This document shows, one piece after another, positions 13,824-26,954 of a stretch of 64,000 nucleotides of DNA. The stretch comes from Phoenix dactylifera. Its lineage: Eukaryota; Streptophyta; Magnoliopsida; Arecales; Arecaceae. Under the pieces are notes generated by a model. That model was not told where the DNA came from. It ran no database searches and saw only the letters and a program-made list of their open reading frames with translations. Where the stretch lies: the NCBI RefSeq assembly GCF_009389715.1, contig NC_052405.1:8721194-8785193 (forward strand), given 5' to 3'. Position numbers and translations under genes: made by a program. Every line of letters starts with the position of its first letter. The stretch's first letter is position 1.

Positions 13824-14821
13824 TTCCTACGGGATGGACGTCATTCCAAGTTCTTGGTTATGAATGCGGATACGTGGTGGGATAGGCAAACCATTACGGC
13901 AGCTATGATGACCTTGCTACCAGTAGTAGGGGAAATCGTCATGGGATTTTATTCCTAGCGAGATTGGAGTTGGGATTTAGGATTGAATGAGAGAAGCCTA
14001 TTTCCAAGGTTGGCAATTGTTAAGTGGAATTTCATGCGGTACATGTATATGGCCATGATTAGGAGGGACCACTCTAATTCCTTGCAAGACTTGGAGTTGC
14101 GCGCAGGTGTGCGGTTTTTGAAGTTAATATGGAAATCGAAGGATTACAATTGTTTTCTGTATGCAATTTGCGGGCCCAAAAAAACCTAATTATAATAGTG
14201 CCTGCAAAAGATACAAAATTACTTCAGTAAGAGTTGCATACGTGGATGATGGTCCCAACAAATGTCATCTTAACATTGGCCCAAGCCCATAACATAGCCC
14301 CTCTCTCTCTCTCTCTTCCCCCCTCTTCTGTGTGTGACACAACGAAATCCTTCCATAAGATAATAAAAGAGCCTTGACCTTTTACTACCTAGAAAAGCAA
14401 ATTATGCATTAACCGCAGGCTGTTAATATGACCATGATACATATAGTTGGATATACTCCAGATAGATTAAATCAGCCTGACCAGAAAAATAGAATTACAA
14501 TTAATTGCTTGATAACAACCATGTCATGAAACTTTATAATTTGTAACAAGGCAATTCAAAAATGGGATGAGCTGGAAGGCTCGGATCACATGATGTAAGT
14601 CTTGAGGCCGATGAAACATCAGTTTTTGATTTCTTTGCTTCTGTACCAAGGCCTGAGAAGAACCTGTCTTTGATTAGATGCGAAGGCAACATGGGGAAAT
14701 TTCAGATATGTCATCAGAGATTAAAATCAGCTCCCGTACCTTGAGACAGAAGGCCCATCATCCACATATCATTTAAGGGATATGGCAGTAACAGAAATTG
14801 CCAATTTAATCATTTGGTATT
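13824..14821. other. Intergenic: distal MPH1 promoter and DDT-gene 3' UTR
   Basis: About 1 kb between two genes on the same strand. It contains a short CT microsatellite near 14299-14316. I see no gene; the part nearest 14821 must include the 3' UTR of the DDT-domain gene. Confidence 0.5.
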
Positions 14822-17800
14822 TCAGTTCTCCTTCCACTTGTTGACATACCTGAGGAATGCCATAGCAGGGCTATCCCTCGGTTGGGCTCGAACACGTGTA
14901 GACCGCCTGAGCACAGCTTCCTCAAGCAGGATTTTTTGGGCAACATCTTTTGATCTCTTCTGTAACGCCGTACTGTATAATAAAATACATCAAGACAAGA
15001 TGAAAGATCACAGCTTGAGATGTGCATAGTTTGATAAAGAAATGGTAAGGTGATACCAACAGTTTACAATTAAGTCTGATAATAGGTTCCCAGATTGGGA
15101 ATAAAATGTATAAAAAATATAGTGATTCCGAGACACTGTACAGCTACAATGCCATGGTGCCAATAGACACATTTTATGGGAATGAAACATAGGAAACAAT
15201 CAATTGGACATGCATTTTGCACATGTAGGTAGTCAGCAAAAAATAATCCACACAGAGGTAATTTATCTTGCAACTTGGTTTCACAAGGTTCAATTTCCTT
15301 CTACTAAAAAAGAAAGGAAAAGGAAAAAAAAAGAAAAAAAAACAGAGTTACAAGGTTCAATCAAGCTTGACTTCTGCAGAAATGAAAAAAAAACCCTATA
15401 ATTCTGGAGTCCCCTCCAGATTGCATTGCATCGTGACTTAATTCATCATGAGCCAAAAAAAGAATAATAATCCGATCCCATGTTTGTGTTACATATCATT
15501 TATTTATCAATCAGGAGATTAGTGAATGGCAACTAAGGCTCCTAAATCCATGATAAGAGTTGGAAATGCACCCTTTTCCTTTCTTTGAACATGAAACCAC
15601 TAACCAGGATGCAAATTTCTGAGCAATGCAACTGGCTGATTTACCACTGGGGCTCTCTGGCCTTCAAATGTCAGTGGTTGAGTGTCACAAATTCATTTCG
15701 CTTTTCTTAGCCTAGTGAATTTCAACTACATAGACAAGTTAGCTTACTACCCTCTGTGACCTTCCCCCTGATGACTAGTGCAATGCCATGCAAATTGCTT
15801 AAGACAACAAAAAGAAAAGTGGAAGATGATAGAAAATTCTTATTTCCTTGAAGTAGAAAGGACTTGAACAATTGCACTGGTTTGCATAGAAGAGATTCAA
15901 CATCCACCCCCATTAAGAGGGAGAGTCAGATCTAGTGGCAATAATTACACATCTTCATCAGAGTCCAATGGAGGAACTCCACAAATCCTGCACTTTATTT
16001 TCAAGAATAAACAGGGGAACCTTACAACAAAGAAAAAGAAAGCTTTGTTTAATTCTGGAAACCTTTAATACAATCTCCCATATTACACGTGGCCCAGAAG
16101 TTTGAGTAGCTAGGCACAGATGAAGCTTGACAGAGCAAAACTGTTGTGTTATGAGAACCTCCTGCACCCATTGCATTAATGCCCTTGTTGCATGGAGGAA
16201 AAAAATAAAGAATAAAAATGAGCAACTTTCCCCCAGGAGGTTAATGACCTTTTGTTAGACCAACCAATGAACTCAGATCCTTATCAAATATGATACTCCT
16301 CGAGATTGCATAATTCTCATGCCTAATGAAGAGGCATGTGGCTTCCTCACAAGGCAACTGGTAGGCATGATGATTAAAGAACCTATCTGAAGAACTAGTC
16401 CACCAGCACCATGGTTAAATCATAATCTCCAATATTTGTGTCCAAATTAAGGTCCATCGAGACAAATTCTCTGTGGATGACTTGCAAGGAACATAGATAG
16501 ATTACGCTGTCCACCCTCGCTTAGCATACAAGACAAGTGCATTCACATATTCTTTTGTGTGATCCATGTGAATAACCTTATTTGGCAATAATCAAATGCA
16601 AAATAGGGTTGGACAAAAGATTCCTTTCTCCATGATTGCTTCAAAAATATATTCTCTCTCCAAAGAACTACAACATATCTTTGCCCTTGCTTTAGGTTCA
16701 GTAAAGTGTCATTATGCCTTCAAACTAACACCATCTGAACATATCATTCTCCCTAACAATGAAGTATTACCCAGTATCAGGTATCTCTCAGTTCTCATTG
16801 GCAATCTACGGTTCTTCTTCCACAAACATCCATAAACAGTGAAATCCGTTGCATCTTTGCACACCTCAAAAGGCTTAACACGTCCTAAAAAATTCAATAC
16901 TAGCTTTTAGGCAATAGCAGTCCACAGAAGATAAGCTAAGCATCTCTTTGCACAAATCCTGATATTCCCAACTCTTCCGTTAACGATGTAGCTGTTAAAT
17001 TCTTTCCTAATAACTCTGTGTGGTTTAAGGAAAGGAACATGAAAGAATATAGGGGGAGGATGCAGCACCTTAGGATTTCGTTTAAAAGGTGAAATTTTTA
17101 ACTTTGACTCCATGAGAACATGACATAAATCCATTTGATAAATAAATTTATGATTTATTTCTTACAAAATTAAGCATAAATGATTTTGTTATACATGCAT
17201 TCCCATGAGTTGCTTTCCTAGAAATTTGCTTTCCTAGAAATTAAATAAACATATCATTAGTGACACTGTTGAAGATGCCTAAAAAATTCATCCAGAAGAG
17301 GAACAAAGATATGAAACATTGGAGTACATAACTAGCAAATCTTAACATATATTTGAGAAGATGCAGAATAAGAATAAGAATCAGATATACCTTATCCTGA
17401 GATAGTACTTCTCCAACTGCCTTTGCAGGGCTCTCTCCCTCTCACCTTTTGGATTTAATGAGCCCATCAATGCATCAAGCTGATTATATTTAAAATATGT
17501 AGATTAGCATCATACAAGGCATTAAGAAGATTTTAGAAAAAAATTATGGCACATGAGCATTGAATGAATCACCTCTTCCTTGGTACTGTAGTAGCCCCAC
17601 TGCTTATGGTCTGAACTTTCAACAAAAAGTCTTCCTTCATGCCGGAAAAACCAATACCTGTTGTAGTTTCTATCTTTTCCTAATGAACTAGTGCGTATGG
17701 ACAATTTCTCTATCTCCCTTTCAAGGTGCTGCTCCTGTGTTGCAGGTATTTTAAACTGTCAACAGAGAAAAAAGCAAGACCATGGGGGGACAACCATGCA

Positions 17801-20800
17801 CGTGCATGCAGTCATGTCATGCGCACGAGCACGCGCGCGCGCACACACAGAGAGAGATTATATAAGTACCTTGTATTCTCCAGGTTTCTTCTCCCAAGCT
17901 TCTTTGTCTTTGTCCTTCCCTCTTCTCTGTCCCTTCATAGCATCCTTGGTAGCAGATAAATGCTTTAGTCTCTCAGCGCCACCTCCATCATCCATCCTTG
18001 GCTTATTTGCAATTTCCCTAGAGTTTGTGACATCACACTTACCATGAACGACCATCGACATGGAAAATTACATGCCCCAGCAATATGTAATACTGCATAG
18101 GATAATTGTTAACTAATTCTAATTGGGTAAAGATAAGGATTTGCATACCCATTTTCTGAAATGTGGTTTTTCTTAGATGAAATAACCTTCTCAGTTCCTT
18201 GCTGTGAAACAGAATTATGTGAGTTTTCTTTGCCATTCTCCAGAACATGTCCCCGATCCATTTGTTTATTGTCAGTCTCTTCCTTTTTCAGATGCTGCTC
18301 TTTTTTCTTCTTTCTAAGTTGCTCCCTTCTAGTAGCTGCAAGTGCCTGCTGCTGTTCAATGCAGTCATCTAATTTCTCTCTAATAGCATCGGTTGTGAGA
18401 GCCTCTAAAACCAATTCACGGAGAATTTCCAGTTTCACATTAATGTCAAGAAGACCATAATGCCCCCGTTTTATAGTCGCCACGTGACTTGACAATTCAG
18501 CTCTACCTTCCATCTCCAAGAAGTCACATAAGTATTCAGCCCAGTTGGCTAACGTAATCTGAGGAAATGGGTAAAAAAGTCAGCTAACACTTGGAATCTA
18601 AAGGATAAATCTGCTAGCTAGATATAAAGACAGACACTCCACAGATTAAACATTTTATTATAAATATCATGATTCCGAAAAAGAGTAAAATAAATAAATT
18701 CACCTTTGATTTCCTTCTTTTGCTCTGTACAGCCATGAAATAGTCACTTTCATCCTTAATAAGCAAGCGGAAAATTGCAGAATGCAATTCCACAAGGAGC
18801 ATAAGATCACTGTCCTTGTGGCAGAGTGCATTTTCAAAATCTTCCAGAGAAAATGGCCAAAGATGCAACAACCTACTAAAAGAAGAGCAAAAATCCCAAA
18901 CCATAAGAAGGTCCCCAACACAATCCATAGGCACATGAAAATCCATAGACAGAGTAGGGCGATCTGTGAAAACAGGATCATCTGCAGCAGGCTGCACTAA
19001 GAGGTCATCAATTGGGTATTTAACTGGTTTTTCTTCCGGCTTCTCTTCCTCTGCAAATTTAGGGAACATGTAAACAAGTGGCATGAAAATATTGTTTTCA
19101 AGATATTTAAACCTGAAAACTGAAAAGAATAAAATTTAAGGAACTAAACAAATAGACCTTAGCAAGTTCAAGAATGGGAGCAAAATTTAGTTTGTAGATA
19201 ACAAATTAAAGTTTCTTCCATGTACCTTTCTTTAATTTTTTCTTGATCGTACCCATGCCTTCCAAATTTTCATTTTCTATCTCTTTCCTTTTCTTGTTGA
19301 TTTTGTTATCTTTGACATCCTGAAGATGATATGAATTTTAGAAATACTATATATGCAACTCAACAAGCAGGGGGATCAGGATAGAATATTACCATAACAT
19401 TGTTTCTTCCTGCTTTTTTGTGTACTTTGCCATTTTGAACAATAAATCTGTCCTTCAACTCTTCAAGAAGTTCAGTGGAAATCCCATGCTTCTTCGCAAG
19501 GTTTTCATGAACCACCCATGGGGCACTCTTTGAAGTTGATTCTCTAATAAATGCTTTCAGTACATTCCTACTAAATGGTGGCTTCTTCCGTATCAGTTCA
19601 CCAGCCTTGACTATTGAAGTGTCAGTTACTTTCCTAGCTTTATCAACCCAACCCACTTTGTATAATGTGGTGTCTCCATTATCTAAAATCTTCAAGATTT
19701 TGCATGCACATACAGACTGCTCCTTCCTCCCATGCAATTCTAAGCCTTCAAACATACGTTCTTGTAACATAGTGTAAACTTCATTGACAAGATCTTTTAA
19801 ACTGAGAGTACCTGCAAAACCAATAGCGCCGCTGATGAAATTACAAGAAATGGAACAAAAGCACATTTTGCAAAAAATCAGTTTCACTGATTCAATAGGC
19901 AGGAAAAAAAAAAAAATCCATAACAGGATACAACGAAAGGCATTTGAGGTATGATGAACATAACCTTATGCAAGCCAACTTGTAAACGCAGAAGAAGGAT
20001 CTCTTCAGCATGAAACCTTCATTTTTTTTTAAAATGCCAAACTGTTGTTTTCTCATGTCCATTTTTTGGACTCCACTCTTACCTTCTCAATTTTACACCA
20101 AGTCAAATGAAAATCACTGATGACCCTCTCAAAGTGAAAGCAACAAGGTTGATTATGATCTATGATGCTAAAATGCCTTGAAAATAAAATCATTTGTTTA
20201 GGAGGTCTCTTGCCTATGTATCAACTCAGGCACAAAATGAATGGTGGAAGCAATCTGGCTAGCAAGCAAAAGTGCTTCATAGACAATATAATCTGACCCA
20301 TTGAAATTGATCTAAACATCTTAGAATATATACAGATCAGAATATAACTGATTTGGATGCCTTTAGATTATAAATCAAATTAAAACACGGCATCATACCA
20401 TAAAAACTACCTATTTTGTATCAATTTGATGCACATGTAAAAGATCTCTAAAACAGTAATATTTGGTTTCTAGTCAATTTAAATGTCATAGATAATGATA
20501 AATTATGGACTTTCACTTCAAGAGGCCAGCATTGATTATCCTTGGGAGACATTAGAGGCCACATGCTCAACTTTGATATCCAAAAACTATACTAAAGAAG
20601 GGTTTTTTTGGTACCATAAAAAACCAATATTAAAGAAGTTAAAGGATAACAATTCGATATCTTAAAATTTATAAAAAAAAAACTTTGTACATTTAAAATT
20701 TCTCATACAAGAAAGCAAAACTAAACCATGCATAACAAATCATCATATTTATTCCAGTATATAAAGATCACATTCTAAAATATTGGCTCAAGTGTTTGTT

Positions 20801-23800
20801 ATACAGTTATGAACCAAGTGGAATATTGAATATGCCTAGGCCCTTTTTCAGCTGACTAATGGAGCAATTTATGACAATTTATGCGACGACACATCTATAA
20901 TATAACATAACAACCTATGCAGATCTTTTGCAAATTATTCATTCTTCCAAATCTTAAAAAACATTTGGCAAAATTGAAATTAAGCTTCCCAAGTTCTGAG
21001 AACAAAAAACTTTCTGATATTGTCCGTATGAGATATTTACAGATAATTCATTACGAATTTTGTTATTCTGAAACTTAAAAATCTTATGAACATTTAGATC
21101 GTCATGTTTTAGAATCTCATAAAGCAATATATTATACATTTCACTCCAAAATGAAATGATACATAATTACTATCTTCTTTATTTTATAAAAAAAATGACC
21201 ATTTCATAGTGACACCGCCGAGGGCAATCCATCCAAAGGTCTCAACAATACAAATATATCTTCAATGATATCTATTTATTTTTTTTGATGTTTTTTTATT
21301 CTATTTTTCAAAAAGTTCCTTATTTTTCATTGTTTTTGTGTTAAGACTACCGAATCTTTTGAAATTGTCAAAACTCTTTGGGCAAGCCAATCAAAACTGA
21401 AACCAAAACCAAGCTTTTGAAACTTGCATAATTTGCTTACACAATGTGAGTTTTCTTTTCCCACTTTCCACTTATACCTCCTCCCAGATCGACTCCTTTC
21501 CCTCTTTTAAGGTAGAGTAAGAAACTAAATGAAATGTTTGTTCTTTTACCAACACCAACAAGACATCATTACAGGGGGAGCTCACTCAATTTGCAGATTG
21601 GTACGCCTCAGTGCTTTGGGTGAATCGATCACCAGTGTACGATGGGTGGTATGCACAGCACCACGGTACATATTCACCACAGCCTGCTGATCCATGCCCC
21701 ACAGCCATAGCTTTCCTGTAACCAACCAATCTTAGCTAAGAACTATATATTTCCTCCTCTACGCATCTCTTGTTTCTATCTTTATGGAGATGTTAACTTC
21801 AAGTTGGCACCACAACCTAGAGTGGCTTCATAGTCAGCCTCATTTGGTTAGAAAGAGGGTTAACTGTCATTATTGTTATCGTCTCTTGGGGCTTAGACAT
21901 GGAAGATCATATTCCCGACCCATGGCCACCACTATCCAAGCATGCAACAATGTTGTCTGTATTTTGATTATTGTTCATTGTTATAAATTTATACAAAACA
22001 AACCCATATCAACTTCTCATATACATAATATGACATTAGATGGAAAACACAACTAAAGGCTTAAGTAATGATGATTATTATGTGATAAATTTTCTTTACA
22101 TGTATGATATGTTACAAACTAGAATTTAAAATCTTAATCCTAATCATGTAGCCATTCTTGTGTTTCCAACCCCTTTTCTGACCAAGCACATACATTGCAC
22201 CCACTAACTATCAAGTCTACTCTTACTGTTGTGCTATTCAAGGTTTTAAATCCCATTGGATGGGGTTGTCCCGGTTTTTCCATGGAACGGGATGTACCAC
22301 CATCCCGCCCCATCTCGACACTTGGGATAGAGGATGTCCCAAGACATGCAAATCGGGATATTGGGACGATGACAGGATGGTCTTGTCCCGACACATAAGA
22401 TGGTACCCCATCCTAGTGTCCCACGAGACATCCCGCCGGGACTTGAATCCTTGGTGTTATTTATAGTTTTCTCTCTCCTACGATAAAAGACCAAGTTTAG
22501 TTAAAAAAGAAGTGGAACTTATATGTTATCTAATAATTAATATGATTGCATATAGGCACTTTCTAAGTGGCACCACATCCTAATATTTTGCAGGCAGCCA
22601 AGGACCACTTCCTTGTTGACACCAAAATGTGCTAACTGCACTAGCTCTTAATCCAGCTTTTAAGGTTGTGCATCCTCTCCCTCTTCTGAATTTAAGCCCA
22701 CTTCCACATCAAAATATCCTAAGATCAAGTTGCACAAACAGCTAATGCTTTGAATGTCAAATATAAAACTGTGATACCTTAGTAGCTAGGTAATAACTTA
22801 CTTGGCATTCTATGCTATACATTTGTTCTTTGAGATTGGGTGCAGTTAATTATATGCATCTCGAAATGAGCATCTCATGTCATTAGTTTTTTGCTCATGT
22901 TCATGCTCACATGATGTTTTCTAGTAATAGTCTTCAATACTCCATATTCTCATCTCTAATGTCATATTGTGCCAAAAAGGACCAGAAGCATGAGTATTAT
23001 GTGGAGAGAAGAAACCGTGGTTCTGTGAAAGCAATAAATTATTTTTGTTAGTCTACTCATCTGGAACTATGAAACCTAATATTGAACATCAAGTGTACTG
23101 CATATGTTCTCACACGCTGCCTCTTAATTAAATCTTGAAGGACAGGTTCCGTATGGTAGGCTACAGAGATTACACGCTAGGCCAGAGATTACACGCTACA
23201 GAGAATGTCTTTTTTCATAAGTAATATGTATGTTATTAAATTAGAAAAGAATAAAAACATTCAACAAGAAAAAGAAAACATTAAGAACATATTAAAGGGG
23301 AGATAAAAACAAATATAGAGAAAATCAAAGAAGCCCAGGTGTAATATAGAAGGTTAGAAGCCAATCAACAGCACAAGCCAGACTTCCTTGTATCATATGC
23401 AAGGATAAACCCTTTTTGCCCTCCAACTTTAAATCACTTAACTACAAAAGGAGCTGACATCCACCTTTATATGTTTCTAAGTTGTATGAAAAACTCAATG
23501 ACTTCCCAGAAAATGCGGTGACAAGGGAATGCAACCCATCTATCATACTTTGTGACTTATGACAATCTTTGCACGAGTCATAAAACTTCGGCATTTTAAA
23601 ACAACCTTTTTGAATCCTCCACTGCATAATAGAAATCCAAGAACAAAACGGTGTCTATGCCTTAAACAACCAAGCATGAAATTAAGAAGTCAAAGAATGA
23701 CAAACTTATGGATAGCTCTCATACCTTGCATACCACCCTTGATTTCTAAGACACAAATGGGGACAAAAATATAAATTAAAAACTACAATATCTTTATATA

Positions 23801-24919
23801 TTGTCCATGCTGATTTGTGGTAGAACAGAAAATGACCAACAGCATAGGAACAACATGACATCAATTAATGCATGAGATAAACCTGATGCATGATATCCCA
23901 TGTATGGACAATGAATGGAACAATTATGCAGGAAGTAGAGTATGATAGCATAAATCCAATAGTGCATCATAAAGCGAAATACAGGAGAAAAAAATAAGCA
24001 TCATATTTCAAATTCCAAAGGGTGCAAATAAGATATATTGCTAGTTTTAACCAAAGGAAATGAGTAGAACTACAAAGGCAAATTAACAAAGAAACAAGTA
24101 GATAGATACTAATGCCTGAGTAGTCTAGTTCTTACTGTATTGGATCAGATGAAGAACAGGAGCCACTAATTCCTTAGGGAATTGTTGAACCTTCTCCGTT
24201 GCACGACGCTCTGAGACCAAAGCTTCTTCATAAGTTAAATTAGTTTTCCCAGTAACTTTACATGTCCAAACTCTTTGGCGATAAAAATTCAATCTCTTCA
24301 AGTACTCTCTAAATACAGGTTAAGGAGATAAGCAGAGGAAAATAGTCATCAGCTACAAGCAACACTGATGTTTATAACAAAAAGCATGATTCATTACCAT
24401 TTAGGATGTGTTTGGGTAATCCAACAGGATTTGGGCAGAATTTCCTGCTGGATTCGTAGACTGGGAAGTCCATTTGAACATGGCCTATATCAACCTAACA
24501 CCCACAGCCTGAATCATGTGGGAAGGAAAAAAAGATCTACATGGGCTTTTTTTTTCTCCTGCAGACCAACAGGCCTACAGGTTAGGATCTAGGCTAGGAC
24601 TTTGGCGAGCCTTTAGAAGACACCGAGCTGGGTGGGCAAACAGGATCGATTCCAGCAGGATATTCCTGCCGGAAATCCAAATAGGCCCTTAGTCTAATCT
24701 AATTTAAAATACAAATGACATTAGCTACTGATGATTGCATCAAAGGATTGAAGAAATAAAGACCATTCATGTTGATCAGCTAAGAAAGCATTGTAGAAGA
24801 GGATACTGATAATCCCGAAATACCTCCTTTGTAAAACGAACTTGGAAAACAAGCTCGTTCGGATCCATATCTTGTGGTGGCTCTGCCAGGTAAAAGGGCT
24901 TCCTTTTGTACAGAGGCAT
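14822..24919 (-). CDS. WAC-DDT-WHIM chromatin-remodelling subunit
   Basis: DDT-domain protein of the class that partners ISWI-type chromatin remodellers in plants (At5g08630-like); expected in the nucleus. Ten coding exons, read right to left: 24919-24807, 24308-24136, 19811-19393, 19319-19226, 19050-18704, 18558-18149, 18017-17870, 17755-17573, 17479-17391, 14972-14822. All phases agree and give 708 residues. A WAC (Acf1-type) region lies at about 25-95 (YRQRVWTCKVTGK, YEEALVSE). The DDT domain is at about 306-370, beginning PMDCVGDLLMVWDF. WHIM motifs follow: NWAEYLCDF and GHYGLLDINVKLEILREL (383-435), then GKDRNYNRYWFF and GRLFVES (about 595-615). A lysine-rich coiled stretch (RREQLRKKKKEQ) separates them. 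The start MPLYKRKPFY is the usual N-terminus of the family. There is no homeodomain or PHD finger, which separates it from RLT and animal Acf1 proteins. Introns 2 (4.3 kb) and 9 (2.4 kb) are long. Confidence 0.93.
17826..17857. repeat. CG/CA/GA compound microsatellite in a DDT-gene intron
   Basis: An alternating purine-pyrimidine run (GCGCGC then ACACAC) passes into an AGAG run. It ends about 11 bp from the exon 7 donor at 17869. Such a tract is prone to length change and Z-form structure. Confidence 0.75.
22231..22461. mobile_element. hAT-type MITE, copy 1, in DDT-gene intron 2
   Basis: Element body 22239-22453 starts CAAGGTTTTAAATCCC and ends with an imperfect inverted copy (ACTTGAATCCTTG). 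It is flanked by GTGCTATT (22231-22238) and GTGTTATT (22454-22461), seven of eight bases alike, which fits the 8-bp target duplication of hAT elements. It has no coding capacity and is full of GGGAT/ATCCC words that can pair. A second copy lies at 55797-55998. Confidence 0.83.
24401..24691. mobile_element. PIF/Harbinger (Tourist-like) MITE in DDT-gene intron 1
   Basis: Element 24404-24688 (285 bp) begins GGATGTGTTTGG and ends CCAAATAGGCCC, an imperfect inverted pair. TTA flanks it on both sides (24401-24403 and 24689-24691), the 3-bp target duplication of Harbinger elements. Inner ends share CAGGA/TCCTG words. It is non-coding. Confidence 0.8.
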
Positions 24920-25791
24920 AGCAAATTCCAGACAGCTTTAACGATACCGGGCTTTAATGAAAATATCCACTGCAAAAACTCTTGCCACCAAAAGCTTCAG
25001 TACCTGCAATACAAATTCATTAAACATGCTTTCCCAATTCATTTAGATTTTTGTGAAATTAAATCCAAACAAAACAAAGGATAGTCCTATAATTGAGCCA
25101 TCAAATATAGAAAACCGGAAAAAAAAACTCAGATGCAATTTATTCTTTCTCGTCGATTTAGGAATAGTTGAGTGTCAATTCATACGGGAGTCCCAAACAC
25201 ACATTGTACGGCAAGGGAGTCACCAGAGGACTAAGAACTTTATGTAGAACAAAACCCTAGAACCAAATTTCCCAACCACTAAACCAAAGGCCAATCAATT
25301 GCCGAATGCAAAGCTGCATTACAAAGAGAAGATCATCCGCAGTCAACTACATCCGCAGCAATAGATTCAAGTATAATCAGCAAAAGTGACCAAAGAAAAC
25401 ATCTAACAAGAAACCCTAGATAGCAGTTTTCAAGACAATGCAATATGTTCCAGCTTCTCTTTTCCATTTTCACTTCAAAAATTAATGTTCTACCCTCCAA
25501 ACAAAGCAAAAAAAATTACAAGAAACAGCGAAAACCAAGAACGTGACCAAATAGATATCTCAAAAGTTAAAAGAAGATAGGCATGAGCACAAACTTCACA
25601 AGATTCCCATCAACAAAGACACAACGAAGAGCTTTTTGAACAACGAACCCACTAGAACACAGCAAACTCCACTACCAATCCAAAGAAATACAAAAAGAAG
25701 ATAAATCTTAGATAGAAAACCAGATACCAATGTTGGCACGAAAGGAACTGAATTTGACCTAGAATTCGCGCGAGCTACGGCGGTTCCTACC
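24920..25791 (-). other. Probable spliced 5' UTR of the DDT gene
   Basis: A good acceptor (TTGCAG) ends at 25004 just upstream of the coding exon, making 25003-24920 a 5' UTR segment. A donor-like CACG/GTAGGA at 25791/25790 lies after a GC-rich stretch (25791-25990) that looks like first exon and promoter. Transcript evidence is lacking. Confidence 0.4.
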
Positions 25792-25999
25792 GTGAAGAGG
25801 CGAGAACTCTCGGAGCGGCGAATCGTATGGAAACAGAGCGGAAATCGATAGGAGAAAGACGAGATGGTTACCTTCGTAGCATTAGAGAAGGCGGGGATGG
25901 AGACGGCGCTGGGAGGGAAGAAAACCCCCGACGCGGTCCTGTTTTTTAGAGGAGTCGATCCTTTTGGGAGGAGCGCTCGTTTTCGACTTTATATATGCT

Positions 26000-26471
26000 C
26001 TCCGCTCTCGCTCGCTCGCTCGCCTCTCCCTTCCGTTTTGAAAGAAATCGTCTTTTTGTAACCCAAAAAAAAACTCGTCTTTTTATTTATATGGCTATTA
26101 CACGAAACCGTCTCGTGGGGGTTCATGAGCCGCCACGTGGAGGTGACTTGGCGGGGAGCGACACATGGTCACATGATGACGTGGCCGCCGTTTCGGAAGC
26201 TTCCAGGAAGATGGGAGAAGGGCGGCCCAGAAGCGGATCGTGTGGCATATGATCTGTACGCCCTGATGGTCACGGTTGACCCATCGCTCACAGGTTCATC
26301 GAGCGACACGAGGTTGATGGAGATGGGGATTGTACAGTGTTTGATTAACAATCACTTTAACCAGCAAATATACTACAAGTTTTTTTTTATATATATATAG
26401 TGCAGGAAAATCATATTATTCTAATATAAATGCATTCTACAAAATCGAAAAATAAAATATTATGCTATTAA
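26000..26471. other. Upstream region of the DDT gene
   Basis: About 470 bp between the presumed first exon of the DDT gene and a SINE. It has a GC-rich part (26100-26330) with ACGTGG at 26134-26139 and GACGTGGCC near 26179, both G-box-like cores. I see no gene. Confidence 0.35.
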
Positions 26472-26811
26472 GGTGGTAGCCCAGTGGGAGCGTGGCCTTA
26501 CTTCCAACCAAGTGGTTCCGAGTTCGAAACGCACGGGCGTAGCCTTGATGGTGCCAGATGTGACGTACTCACATGTGGTATTCGTGCCATAGCCCAAAGG
26601 GGTAACCGAGCCGGGCCCATGGGTGGGAAGGGTGTGAGTAAAACCAGCCGAGGTGCGCAACACACAGTCATTTCTGCCCACATCGAACATTCTCCTGGTG
26701 GAGTGGGGGCTCAGTAGGGGCCGCTACGCTGGGGTGGGCTCGTCCCTTCCTCCCTTCTTCCCCTTTTTCAAAGCAAAAAAAATAAAAATAAAAATAAAAT
26801 AAAATAAAATA
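26472..26811 (+). mobile_element. tRNA-derived SINE
   Basis: The 5' end carries an internal RNA polymerase III promoter: A box TAGCCCAGTGG at 26477-26487 and B box GAGTTCGAAAC at 26520-26530, at tRNA-like spacing. A body of about 230 bp follows, then an A-rich tail made of AAAAT/AAAAAT units up to 26811. This order is that of plant SINEs such as Au. A-rich flanks on both sides prevent a firm target-duplication call. There is no cloverleaf, so it is not a working tRNA gene. Confidence 0.75.
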
Positions 26812-26954
26812 GTACGAATCAAAGAAGAAATGTACAGAATTAGTCTACAGGGTATCACGAGAGTACTCAACTATTTAAGAAGCCACCCAATCCGCATTAC
26901 TATTCGCCTTTTGAGATGGAAATAGCTCGGAATATAATACAACTCGTAGCTATC

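Noticed and set aside
22140-22494. Overlapping open frames on both strands
   Set aside because: They fall on the hAT MITE, whose inverted GGGAT words keep frames open by chance.
26472-26545. A tRNA gene, given intact A and B boxes
   Set aside because: No acceptor or anticodon stems form around the boxes, and a SINE body with an A-rich tail follows.
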